Translations under genes and position numbers: made by a program
From: CAVYXZ01 sp965223835
GTDB taxonomy: Bacteria > Chloroflexota > Anaerolineae > Aggregatilineales > Phototrophicaceae
Direction of reading: 5' to 3'
DNA: 64,000 bases
Assembly (NCBI GenBank): GCA_965223835.1
Contig: OZ245023.1
Span: 62,001-126,000, forward strand
The notes under the pieces: model-generated
What the model was told of the DNA's origin: nothing
Seen by the model: only the letters and a program-made list of their open reading frames with translations
The model's database searches: none
In this document: positions 18,596-26,993 of the stretch, one piece after another
Position numbering within the stretch: position 1 is the first letter of the stretch
Layout: each line of letters begins with the position of its first letter

Positions 18596-19078
18596 ATGCA
18601 ACTACAGATTAACGGGGAAATTTACGAGGTCGATTCCGACGCGGCGGAACCGCTGTTGTGGGTCATCCGCGACACGCTGGGCCTAACCGGGACCAAGTTT
18701 GGCTGCGGCGTCGGTATCTGCGGATCATGTACGGTGCATCTCGATGGACAACCAACCCGGGCCTGCATCACGCCGGTGAGCGCGGTTGGCGAGAGCAAGA
18801 TTACGACGATTGAAGGTCTGGTCACGGAGGATGCGGCGGGCAATGAACTGCTCCACCCGGTTCAGCAGGCGTTTATTGCTGAGCAGGTCCCGCAATGTAG
18901 CTGGTGCATGAGCGGCCAGATGATGACGGCAGCCGCCTTTATCGAGGCGAATAGCGATCCGACTGATGATGAGATTGTTGAGGCGATGAGCGCCAATTAC
19001 TGTCGGTGTGGCTGCTATGTGCGCATCAAGGCCGCCGTTGCGCGGGCCGCCGCGATTCAACAGGAGGCGCAGGCATGA
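18596..19078 (+). CDS. 2Fe-2S subunit of a molybdopterin oxidoreductase (IorA/CoxS type)
   Basis: 160 residues. The plant-type 2Fe-2S site is formed by C37, C42, C45 and C57 (CGVGICGSC plus TRAC). The second, all-helical 2Fe-2S site is formed by C101, C104, C136 and C138 (CSWC, NYCRC). All eight ligands are present. It passes electrons from the molybdenum subunit encoded next. The stop overlaps the next start by four bases (ATGA), so the two are coupled. Confidence 0.93.
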   Translation: MQLQINGEIYEVDSDAAEPLLWVIRDTLGLTGTKFGCGVGICGSCTVHLDGQPTRACITPVSAVGESKITTIEGLVTEDAAGNELLHPVQQAFIAEQVPQCSWCMSGQMMTAAAFIEANSDPTDDEIVEAMSANYCRCGCYVRIKAAVARAAAIQQEAQA

Positions 19079-21285
19079 CCGACTCACCAGCGACCGAACC
19101 AACGAAAAAACGCCGTTGGCGACCGACCCGCCGTCAGTTTTTGATCGGAGCCGGGACCGGAACAGCCGCCCTGGCACTGGGGGCGGTGCTGGGTGGGCCG
19201 ACGATTGTGCGTGAAGCGCGTCTGGTCATTAATCAGACATTTCTAACGGGCGAACTCCCATTGCCCGCATTGCCCGAATCCCCGCTGGTCTGGTTTGAAA
19301 TTGATGCGGCCAATCAAGCGCATCTTTATATTCCCAAGATCGAGATGGGTCAGGGCGTTCATACTGCTTTAGCCCAGATCGCGGCGGAAGAACTGGAACT
19401 GGATTGGGAAACGGTGGTGGTGCATCAGGCCGACACGCAAACTGGTTTTGACCCCGAACTTATTTTCACCTTCGGCAGTACGTCTGTCACCAGCCTGTAT
19501 ACACCCATCCGAGAGATCGCGGCGACGATGCGTGAAATGCTCCGGCAGGAAGGTGCCCAGCAGTTGGGCGTTGATCTGGCGACGGTGGTGGCGGAAAACA
19601 GTCGCGTGATGAGCGACAATCAGGCATTGACTTATGGTGCGGTGGTCGCGGCTAAGCAAGGAGAGTGGACGGTGCCGGAAATTTCACCAACCCTCAAGAC
19701 GGCGGCAGAATTTCGTTACATTGGTCAGCCGGTCCCGCGTGTTGATTTCGCGGACAAGCTGACGGGCCGCGCGGTCTATGGCTACGATATGCGCCTGCCC
19801 GATATGGCCTATGGTGCAGTGGCCCGACCGCCGCGTTATGGTGCGACCCTCACCAACGCCCAGGCCGGATCTGCGGCGCAAATGCCGGGCGTGGTCGCCG
19901 TTGTGATTGAAGACGGATTCGCCGGTATCGTGGCGGAAACGCGCAACCAGGCCTACGCGGCATTGGCCGAACTCGACCTTGAATGGTCTGGCGGCACCAC
20001 CATCAGTCAGGTTGATCTGGAAGCGCTGGTGACGGTATCGGCTGATGATGGCATCTTGATTCAACGGTCGGGCAATGTCGCGGCTAATATCGACAATGGC
20101 ATGATCGTGAGCGCCGAGTATCGCACGCCGATGGCCGTCCATGCCCACCTGGAACCGCAGGCGGCGCTGGCAGCTATGGACGGCGATATGCTGACGATCT
20201 ATACCTCCACCCAATCGCCCGGCCTGACGCAAACGTTTACCGCTGATTCGCTGGGATTGGAAGCAGCGAATATCACGGTGATTCCGACGTATCTGGGCGG
20301 CGGCTTTGGCCGGAAAACCGGCACCGATGCCGCGGTCGAAGCGGCCCGCTTCAGCCGTGCAGTGGGGCGTCCGGTGCATGTGGGCTGGAACCGGACAGAA
20401 GACATGCAACATGGCTTTTTTCGCCCGCCGGTTCACAATCAATTGCGGGCGGCGGTCAATGCCAGCGGTCAGATCACCGCTTTTGAACATCAGCTTGCCA
20501 GCGGCGATGTCTTCTTCTACATTCAGAATCTGGGCGGCAATTCGTTCTTTGAGACGTTGCTGGGCGCGGACCCTCTCGCGGCCTATGGGTCGCTGGTGCA
20601 TTATGACATCCCGCATCATCAAGTGATTTTTCACCGCCGCGAATTACCAGTTCCGACAGCGTTCTGGCGTGGGCTGGGGTCGTTCCCCAACATTTTCGCT
20701 GCCGAGGCGTTCATGGACGAAATCGCCGCCGATGCCGGGGTTGATCCGCTCGAACTGCGGCTGAATCACCTGCCCGCTGATGACCTGGGCGACCGGATGC
20801 GCGTGGCATTGGCAACCGTTGCCGATGCCGCTGGTTGGGGTACTGAACCGGCGGCAGATCGTGCGCAGGGTCTCGCACTGGCCTATGATCGCGGGACGGT
20901 CGTCGCGCTGATTACCGAGGTTTCCGCGCCCGAAAGCGGGATCCGCGTGCATAAAGCGTGGTGCGCGGTCGATCCGGGACTGGTGGTTAACCCCGATGGC
21001 GCAGCGGCGCAGGTGCAGGGGTCGATTGTTATGGCACTCAGTTCGGCTTTGCGTGAGCAAATCACGGTCGAAAACGGCATGGTCACGAACGAGAACTTCA
21101 ACACCTACCCATTGCTTACCATGCGCGAAACGCCGGAAATCGAGGTGTTGCCGATCAACAGCAGCGATGAACCCGTCGGCGGGCTGGGTGAACCGGTGGT
21201 GGGCACTGTCCCGGCAGCGGTGAGTAACGCCGTGTTCCGCCTGACCGGTCAGCGCCTGCGCCAGATGCCGTTTACGCTGGCTTAA
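19075..21285 (+). CDS. Molybdopterin-binding aldehyde/isoquinoline oxidoreductase large subunit (IorB type)
   Basis: 736 residues. ATG at 19075 overlaps the stop of the small subunit. The N-terminus has a twin-arginine signal (RRQFLIGAGTGTAAL near 22-36), so the enzyme is exported folded and acts outside the membrane. The molybdopterin-binding loops include GQGVHTALAQ (near 85), GGGFGRKTG (near 408) and the C-terminal GGLGEP with the catalytic-region glutamate. This single-chain form with a separate 2Fe-2S subunit and no FAD subunit is that of IorAB-like enzymes, which donate to membrane cytochromes. Paired with the divergent alcohol oxidoreductase, it may oxidise the resulting aldehyde; this is inference. 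Confidence 0.9.
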   Translation: MTDSPATEPTKKRRWRPTRRQFLIGAGTGTAALALGAVLGGPTIVREARLVINQTFLTGELPLPALPESPLVWFEIDAANQAHLYIPKIEMGQGVHTALAQIAAEELELDWETVVVHQADTQTGFDPELIFTFGSTSVTSLYTPIREIAATMREMLRQEGAQQLGVDLATVVAENSRVMSDNQALTYGAVVAAKQGEWTVPEISPTLKTAAEFRYIGQPVPRVDFADKLTGRAVYGYDMRLPDMAYGAVARPPRYGATLTNAQAGSAAQMPGVVAVVIEDGFAGIVAETRNQAYAALAELDLEWSGGTTISQVDLEALVTVSADDGILIQRSGNVAANIDNGMIVSAEYRTPMAVHAHLEPQAALAAMDGDMLTIYTSTQSPGLTQTFTADSLGLEAANITVIPTYLGGGFGRKTGTDAAVEAARFSRAVGRPVHVGWNRTEDMQHGFFRPPVHNQLRAAVNASGQITAFEHQLASGDVFFYIQNLGGNSFFETLLGADPLAAYGSLVHYDIPHHQVIFHRRELPVPTAFWRGLGSFPNIFAAEAFMDEIAADAGVDPLELRLNHLPADDLGDRMRVALATVADAAGWGTEPAADRAQGLALAYDRGTVVALITEVSAPESGIRVHKAWCAVDPGLVVNPDGAAAQVQGSIVMALSSALREQITVENGMVTNENFNTYPLLTMRETPEIEVLPINSSDEPVGGLGEPVVGTVPAAVSNAVFRLTGQRLRQMPFTLA

Positions 21286-21310
21286 ACACGAGTGATTGCC
21301 GCCAATGAAG

Positions 21311-21344
21311 GGGGATGATAGTGGCGTTTGTGGCTATCATCCCC
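21311..21344 (+). terminator. Hairpin after the molybdopterin oxidoreductase operon
   Basis: GGGGATGATAG and CTATCATCCCC form a perfect 11-bp stem with a 12-base loop, 25 bases past the stop. The following bases (TGGTGATTTTC) are only partly T-rich, so termination is likely but not certain. Confidence 0.65.
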
Positions 21345-21386
21345 TGGTGATTTTCATCAGGTACACTTTGCACAGGAATGGTGGTT

Positions 21387-21480
21387 TCTGCTATATTTTT
21401 GGCATATAATCGCCGAGATATTCCGGCGATTGCATTGCAACTCCGACCGATTTTGGCGGTTCTTTTCCTTAGTCAATCTC
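21387..21480 (+). repeat. Upstream element shared with 29101-29194
   Basis: This AT-rich stretch ends about 90 bases before the GNAT gene. By direct comparison 40 of its first 51 bases match 29101-29151 without gaps; the match continues with small shifts to a common TTTTCCTT-like tract. Both copies stand before a gene on the same strand. Here the copy also contains the inverted repeat ATCGCCG/CGGCGAT. Confidence 0.6.
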
Positions 21481-21569
21481 TAAAATTACGCGTGGGATCA
21501 ATCCAGAGTTTGAATCCGATCATTTTCAGTTATTAGGTTAAATAAGCAACGTCATACTTGATTTCGTAG

Positions 21570-21980
21570 ATGTATAATAGTGTTGGAATGAATATTATAG
21601 TCTTATCGCATAAGTCCAAACCCATAAATCCTAAAGATATTAAATATATCTATAACAAAGTCGATTGGTGGCCCCAAAGAACTATAGAAGACATCGGGAA
21701 GATACTAAATGAAAATTGCTATGCAGTCTGGAGTGACGATAAAATTATAGGATTTCTAAGGTACGTAACCGATGGTGAATTTAGAGCTTATATAGAAGAT
21801 ATGGTTATCTTGCCAGACTATCAAAGAGAAGGTCTTGGGCAGTTGCTTTTAGAAGAAAGCCTAAAAGATTTTGAAGATATTGATGTAATTTCATTATTCT
21901 GTGAAGAAGAATTAATTCCCTTTTATGAGAAAGTAGGTTTCAAGGCTTCAAAAAAACAAAGAGTAATGCACAAGAAATAA
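21570..21980 (+). CDS. GNAT-family N-acetyltransferase
   Basis: 136 residues. The acetyl-CoA pocket is seen in IEDMVILPDYQREGLGQLLL (Q/R-x2-G-x-G/A loop), and the C-terminal FYEKVGF motif is typical of GNATs. Substrate unknown. The gene is clearly richer in A+T and in lysine and isoleucine codons than its neighbours, which suggests transfer from a low-GC bacterium. The start is uncertain: ATG at 21570 or, six codons on, at 21588; neither has a good ribosome site. Confidence 0.85.
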   Translation: MYNSVGMNIIVLSHKSKPINPKDIKYIYNKVDWWPQRTIEDIGKILNENCYAVWSDDKIIGFLRYVTDGEFRAYIEDMVILPDYQREGLGQLLLEESLKDFEDIDVISLFCEEELIPFYEKVGFKASKKQRVMHKK

Positions 21981-22405
21981 TTTCTCTGTTGTTAGTTGTT
22001 ACAGGGAATAGGCTCTGTGAACCTTATTTTGTTCAGCTGCTCTTATTGGATGTATTCCGCAACGAAGACTTCGAATTTGAATTAATATGACTCTGAAGTT
22101 AGCACAATAATATTAGACTTTGTTTCTTACCCAAATGAATTGTGATTGACTTCACGTCGCTTGAAAATTGCACAAACACGCACCTCAAAATAAGCCGGGC
22201 TGCTCCCAAACGACAACCTGTACAAATAATGCCCCACCCTCATTACTGGGAGCGGGTTGATTGCGAATCGTTATACTTTAAGTATATAATTGCAATAATA
22301 TTCATATCATTGTTTTCAGCCTCATATTGATCTATTGCCCGTTCTGTGTGCTGGTCATTAGAAGGATATTCTCAAGAGGGATTTGATATTCAGGAGGATA
22401 TGTTT
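21981..22405 (+). other. Intergenic region before the methyltransferase gene
   Basis: No gene is supported. It contains the degenerate repeat at 22224-22266, a long-range inverted pair GCTCCCA/TGGGAGC (about 22203-22209 and 22247-22253), and the AGGAGG ribosome site of the next gene. Confidence 0.5.
22224..22266 (+). repeat. Degenerate terminator-like repeat (relative of 31322-31367)
   Basis: The segment CCTCATTACTGGGAGCGGG followed by TTGATTGCGA differs from the hairpin at 31322-31367 at only a few bases. In this copy the left arm has changed to GCCCCAC, so the short stem is broken. It lies about 245 bases after the GNAT gene. Confidence 0.5.
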
Positions 22406-23224
22406 ATGGCGAACGACAATTTTTACTCATTTGGTTATTCGCCCTCAGCAGTTGCTACGTTACAGACTCGAACAGCAGAATTCCACGCACAGTTTCTGCT
22501 TCCCCGGCTAACACGCCAGATGAAGATATTGGATATTGGTTGTGGCCCCGGCGCGATTACTCTGGGGCTGGCGCGGGCTGTGCCTGAAGGACACGTTATT
22601 GGCATCGACATTGAACCATCGCAGATCGAGATTGGTACGGCGACAGCCAGACAGCTTGGGTTAGATAACTGTGACTTTCGGGTTGCGAGTGTTTTTGAAC
22701 TCCCCTTTGATGATGCGTGGTTTGATGTGGTCTATGGGCACACGATCTTGATGCAGTTCCGCGAAATTCAGCCCGTCCTTCGCGAAATCTATCGCGTACT
22801 CAAACCGGGTGGTTTGATCGCGTTTCGCGAAATCGATATTGGGGCGTGTCTTGCCTATCCCGAAAACTCTGCTCAAGCACGGGTCATGGGAATGCTGAGA
22901 GAATCTATCCAGCGCAATGGCGGATTTCCTGATATTGGGCGACATATGCCGGCTTTGTATACTGAAGCAGGCTTCAATGTAATTTCAGCCAACGCCGTTT
23001 ATGACCCGCAAGGTGATCTATCTCAGCGCGATGGCAAATATCAGTGGCTGTCTGATTTCTGGAATGACGCAGATTTTGTTCCCAGAGCAATTGCTGATGG
23101 CTGGCTTTCAAGCGAAGAACGAACCGCAATTGCGGAAGGGTTGCGGTCGGAAGTGCATGATCCAACGGTGTTTTATGCAACAACCTTTTGTGAGGTATTG
23201 GGTCAGAAACCAATAGCAGGGTGA
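22406..23224 (+). CDS. Class I SAM-dependent methyltransferase
   Basis: 272 residues from ATG 22406, which has AGGAGG eight bases upstream; an ATG two codons earlier is too close to that site. Motif I is ILDIGCGPGAITLGLA (about 42-57), with GIDIEPSQIE as motif II and a FDVVYGHTIL / VLKPGGLIAFREID post-II and III pattern. It resembles UbiE/Coq5 and Methyltransf_11 enzymes; the substrate is unknown. It is a single gene followed by a histidine kinase after a gap of about 115 bases. Confidence 0.88.
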   Translation: MANDNFYSFGYSPSAVATLQTRTAEFHAQFLLPRLTRQMKILDIGCGPGAITLGLARAVPEGHVIGIDIEPSQIEIGTATARQLGLDNCDFRVASVFELPFDDAWFDVVYGHTILMQFREIQPVLREIYRVLKPGGLIAFREIDIGACLAYPENSAQARVMGMLRESIQRNGGFPDIGRHMPALYTEAGFNVISANAVYDPQGDLSQRDGKYQWLSDFWNDADFVPRAIADGWLSSEERTAIAEGLRSEVHDPTVFYATTFCEVLGQKPIAG

Positions 23225-23340
23225 CGTGCGCTACTCTTAACCATGTTTTCAATGTCAAAGAAAATTAACCGTATTTTATGTGGTTTTAATCCACTAAATA
23301 TTATTTGCAACCGGACCCAATCGTCGTGTACTATTCTCAC

Positions 23341-24930
23341 ATGACAGAAAATCAGGCACGCCCCCAGCGCGGCGTATGGGAACAATGGGATTGGGTCTGG
23401 CATGTGGCTGCCTATGCCATTCTCGCTATGTATATTGCTATTATGCTCGGCGATACCTCACCCTCGAGCCGCCTGTTACTCCTGCTCGGTCTTGCGGCAC
23501 TGTTGGGCGTCTGGTATATCCCTTTCGTCATTACCTCCGTCATGCGTTGGCATGCTAATCCCAGGCGCGGATTGCCATATTTTATTATTGGTTTCCTGCT
23601 GTGGGGCGGGTTGTTCGGCGTGGATGTGAACGCCCTCATGCTGACAGGGATGTTCGCGCCGCTGATATTCACCCGCTTCCCCATTCGCTGGGCCATTGCT
23701 GTCGTATTTGGCGTGACCCTGGTCCTGGTCCTGCTCTACATCTTGCTCTACTCCCCGGAGGATGGGTTCATCACCCTGCTGACTGCGCTGGGGCTTCTGA
23801 TCGGCACAACCCTGTTTGGCGTTTTTATCCATGCTCTGACCACTCAAAGCGCAGAGCGCCAACACTTTTTAGAGCAGAAAGAATTGGTTATCAAGTTGAT
23901 GCAAGAGAATCGTGAGTTGGAAGAAGCTTACTTGCAGCAAGAAATTATGCTGCGCCAAAATGAAAAATTGGCAGCGTTAGGCAAGCTCAGCGCTGGCGTC
24001 GCGCACGAGCTCAACAATCCGGCTTCTGCCGCGCAACGCGCCGTGAGTCAATTGCAAGATTCAATCCTGAATTTGGAGCAAGCCGAATTTGGGTTGGGGC
24101 AAATGGACCTTTCAGGGGCGCAGCTTAAGGCTTTAGAATCTCACACTCAATTGGTTTACCAACAGGTCAAGGAACCCATTTTAATCGACCCGCTTACCCG
24201 CAGCGATCAAGAGCATGAGATCGGAACGTGGCTCGAAGCGAATGGTGTGGAGGATGCCTGGGAAATCGCTCCCACGTTGGTCAGCATCGGTTACACCCCG
24301 CAGGCGTTAACCGACTTAGCCAAAAACTTTGCTGGCGAGAAATTTCAAGCGACTGTTGCCTTACTTGGCAATCTTTACACAACGCGAAATTTGATGGAAG
24401 AAATCGGGCTGGGGATGGGTCGGATCACTGAAATTGTCAAAGCCCTTAAGTCATACACTTATCTTGACCAGGCGCCCATTCAATCGATAGATATTCATGA
24501 GGGATTGGAAAATACCCTGGTGATTTTGCGGAGTAAGATTGGGGCGGGAGTTCTGCTGCATCGTGATTATGCCAAGGACCTGCCGCGTATTAACGCTTTT
24601 GGCAGCGAGTTAAATCAGGTTTGGACAAATATTATCGATAATGCAATTGATGCCCTGGATGGGCAGGGTGAGATATTTATAAAAACCTATCAGGAAAATT
24701 CTTGGGTCGTTGTGAAAATTAAGGATACGGGTCCCGGTATTCCTCAGGAAATTCAAAACAAAATCTTTGATCCCTTCTTTACCACCAAGCCGCCCGGTGA
24801 GGGTGCTGGTCTAGGGCTAAATATCAGTCACAATATTATTGTACAAAAGCACGAGGGTAAGCTTACCGTTGATTCAAGGCCAGGGGAAACCTGTTTTACC
24901 GTGATGCTCCCGGTAAATCTCATAGCATAA
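23341..24930 (+). CDS. Membrane sensor histidine kinase
   Basis: 529 residues. Five or six N-terminal membrane helices (about 17-165) are followed by a glutamine- and glutamate-rich coiled coil and the H box AGVAHELNNPASAAQ (phospho-accepting His near 222). A long insert of about 130 residues separates this from the ATPase part: N box WTNIIDNAIDAL (near 431), DTGPGIP, FDPFFTTK and GAGLGLNIS. The LNNP H-box type is that of HisKA kinases linked to NtrB-like and redox proteins. ATG 23341 is preferred over an upstream TTG. Its likely partner is the response-regulator fusion encoded next on the same strand. Confidence 0.88.
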   Translation: MTENQARPQRGVWEQWDWVWHVAAYAILAMYIAIMLGDTSPSSRLLLLLGLAALLGVWYIPFVITSVMRWHANPRRGLPYFIIGFLLWGGLFGVDVNALMLTGMFAPLIFTRFPIRWAIAVVFGVTLVLVLLYILLYSPEDGFITLLTALGLLIGTTLFGVFIHALTTQSAERQHFLEQKELVIKLMQENRELEEAYLQQEIMLRQNEKLAALGKLSAGVAHELNNPASAAQRAVSQLQDSILNLEQAEFGLGQMDLSGAQLKALESHTQLVYQQVKEPILIDPLTRSDQEHEIGTWLEANGVEDAWEIAPTLVSIGYTPQALTDLAKNFAGEKFQATVALLGNLYTTRNLMEEIGLGMGRITEIVKALKSYTYLDQAPIQSIDIHEGLENTLVILRSKIGAGVLLHRDYAKDLPRINAFGSELNQVWTNIIDNAIDALDGQGEIFIKTYQENSWVVVKIKDTGPGIPQEIQNKIFDPFFTTKPPGEGAGLGLNISHNIIVQKHEGKLTVDSRPGETCFTVMLPVNLIA

Positions 24931-25272
24931 TTCAATTGAGCAATCAACCGGGTTTGCCGGAGACGTGACGCATAGCTAAGCGAATTATTTTAACCGAGAC
25001 TAGGGTGGGACTTTGAACGGAAACTCAAGCGTTACGGTTCAATTGTACAGGTAGTTTTTTGATCATTTACCCGACCAGGCCGTAACATTTTTCATGCATG
25101 CCCCGCTGGTCTGACCTGGCTTCAATATCGTCACTCAGAAACACAAGAGGGAAATCGCGGTCCACTCGCAACCGGACAATCCCTGCACGGGCGTGTGGGT
25201 ACATAGACACCAGGCGACCATTTCCCGGCTCATGCCGGACTTAGCAATTCACTGAATTGGAAGGAGCGACAC
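24931..25272 (+). other. Intergenic region between kinase and regulator fusion
   Basis: About 340 bases without a supported gene on either strand. No convincing terminator stem or promoter hexamers could be picked out. The AAGGAG ribosome site of the next gene is at 25261-25266. Confidence 0.5.
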
Positions 25273-26919
25273 GTGGCACGGCCCATTATTCTAACAGTTG
25301 ATGACGAAGCGCTGGTACTTAACACGATTGAGCGTGACCTGCGGCGACACTACCATAATGATTATCAAATTATCAAAGCCGAGTCCGGATCGATAGCCTT
25401 ATCGACTGTTGAACGGCTTAAACAGCGCGGCGATGTTGTTGCCCTGTTTCTGGTAGATCAACGGATGCCAGGGTTAAGCGGGACATCATTTCTATTGGAA
25501 GCCAGAAAACACTACCCGGACGCGCGTAAGGTTCTGCTCACTGCATATGCTGATACCGAGGCGGCGATTGCCAGCATTAATGACGTTGGCTTAGATCACT
25601 ATCTCATGAAGCCCTGGGACCCGCCGGAACTGCATATGTACCCAATTTTGGACGATCTGCTGGGAAGCTGGCGGGCAACCGTGCAGATTCCTTATGATGG
25701 CATTCGGGTAGCGGGTACGCTGTGGTCGCCGCGTAGTCATGAAACGAAAGACTTTCTGGCGCGTAACCGAATTCCTTACCAGTGGTTGGATATTGAGCAG
25801 AATGACGAAGCACGAGCGCTTGTCGATACTGTCGAAAATGATGCCTTCGACCTGCCAGTTATCTTCTTTCCAGATGGCAAGGTGTTGGTTGCACCAGATA
25901 ACTTCACCCTCGCCCAGGCAACCGGCTTGCAAACCCAGGCCGCGCATGGACACTATGATGTAATTGTGGTGGGAGCCGGTCCTGCTGGCCTGGGCGCCGG
26001 CGTGTATGCTGCGTCTGAGGGATTGAGCGTCCTGATGATTGATATGGAAGCAACGGGTGGTCAGGCCGGAACGAGTTCCCGCATTGAGAATTACCTGGGG
26101 TTTCCGAATGGCATCAGCGGGGCAGACCTGGCAAGCCGAGCGACCTCCCAGGCAAAACGCCTGGGTTCCGAGATTTTGACGGCGCAAAAGGTGGTGAATG
26201 TCCGGGTTGAGGATACGTATCGCGTGGTGATTCTGGAAGATGGTACCGAGCTAACCTGTCGTGCCCTGATATTGGCAACCGGTGTGACCGCCCGACGGCT
26301 GAATGCACCTGGGGCAGATCGGCTGGCGGGCGCCGGTATTTACTATGGCGCGGCAACTAGCGAAGCCGCCCATTACCGTGACCAGCACGTGTTTGTTGTC
26401 GGCGGCGCAAATTCCGCCGGGCAAGGTGCGATGTTCTTCTCGCGTTACGCCAGCAAGGTTACGATGCTGGTGCGGGGAAGTTCGCTGAAAAAAGGTATGT
26501 CGCAGTATCTGGTAAACCAGATTGAAAGCCGCGAGAACATTGAAGTTTTAACCCGTACCAGTGTGATCGAAGCTCACGGGAATGATCGGCTGGAGTCGAT
26601 TACTCTGGAGAACCGTGATACTGGTGAAATCAATACAGTGCCCGCCGTTGCCCTGTTTTTGTTTATCGGCGCGATTCCCCATACCAAGATGGTTGCTGAT
26701 GTTGTACAGGTCAACAAAGCCGGGTTTATTCTGACCGGCCCGACTGACCTCAATCTGGAACAGTACCCCCATACCTGGCCCTTGAAACGTTCACCGTATT
26801 TGCTGGAAACCAGTGTGCCGGGCATATTCGCGGCTGGGGATGTGCGGCAGGTGGCTTCGGCAGTGGGTGAGGGCGCAGTTGCCGTTAGCCTGGTGCATCA
26901 ATATCTCAAAACCGTTTAG
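25273..26919 (+). CDS. Response regulator fused to glutaredoxin-like and thioredoxin-reductase-like domains
   Basis: 548 residues from a GTG with AAGGAG six bases upstream. Residues 1-130 are a receiver domain: acidic pair D10-D11, phospho-site D62 (VDQRMPG), T90, K113. Residues about 140-220 look like a glutaredoxin fold (LWSPRSHETKDFLARN) but have no cysteines at the active place. From 228 comes a thioredoxin-reductase-like flavoprotein with GAGPAG at 234-239, GGQAG, and a second nucleotide fold VVGGANSAGQG. The redox CxxC of true thioredoxin reductases is replaced by GAATSEA near 358-364. So it binds FAD and NAD(P)H but cannot reduce thioredoxin in the usual way. It is probably controlled by the upstream histidine kinase. 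Confidence 0.9.
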   Translation: MARPIILTVDDEALVLNTIERDLRRHYHNDYQIIKAESGSIALSTVERLKQRGDVVALFLVDQRMPGLSGTSFLLEARKHYPDARKVLLTAYADTEAAIASINDVGLDHYLMKPWDPPELHMYPILDDLLGSWRATVQIPYDGIRVAGTLWSPRSHETKDFLARNRIPYQWLDIEQNDEARALVDTVENDAFDLPVIFFPDGKVLVAPDNFTLAQATGLQTQAAHGHYDVIVVGAGPAGLGAGVYAASEGLSVLMIDMEATGGQAGTSSRIENYLGFPNGISGADLASRATSQAKRLGSEILTAQKVVNVRVEDTYRVVILEDGTELTCRALILATGVTARRLNAPGADRLAGAGIYYGAATSEAAHYRDQHVFVVGGANSAGQGAMFFSRYASKVTMLVRGSSLKKGMSQYLVNQIESRENIEVLTRTSVIEAHGNDRLESITLENRDTGEINTVPAVALFLFIGAIPHTKMVADVVQVNKAGFILTGPTDLNLEQYPHTWPLKRSPYLLETSVPGIFAAGDVRQVASAVGEGAVAVSLVHQYLKTV

Positions 26920-26993
26920 CCAACGTGCATGCTACGCCGTAGCCTTTATTCAGTTTTTTGGCTTCGTCCCATGTTTTAGGACGAACTCGTGGG

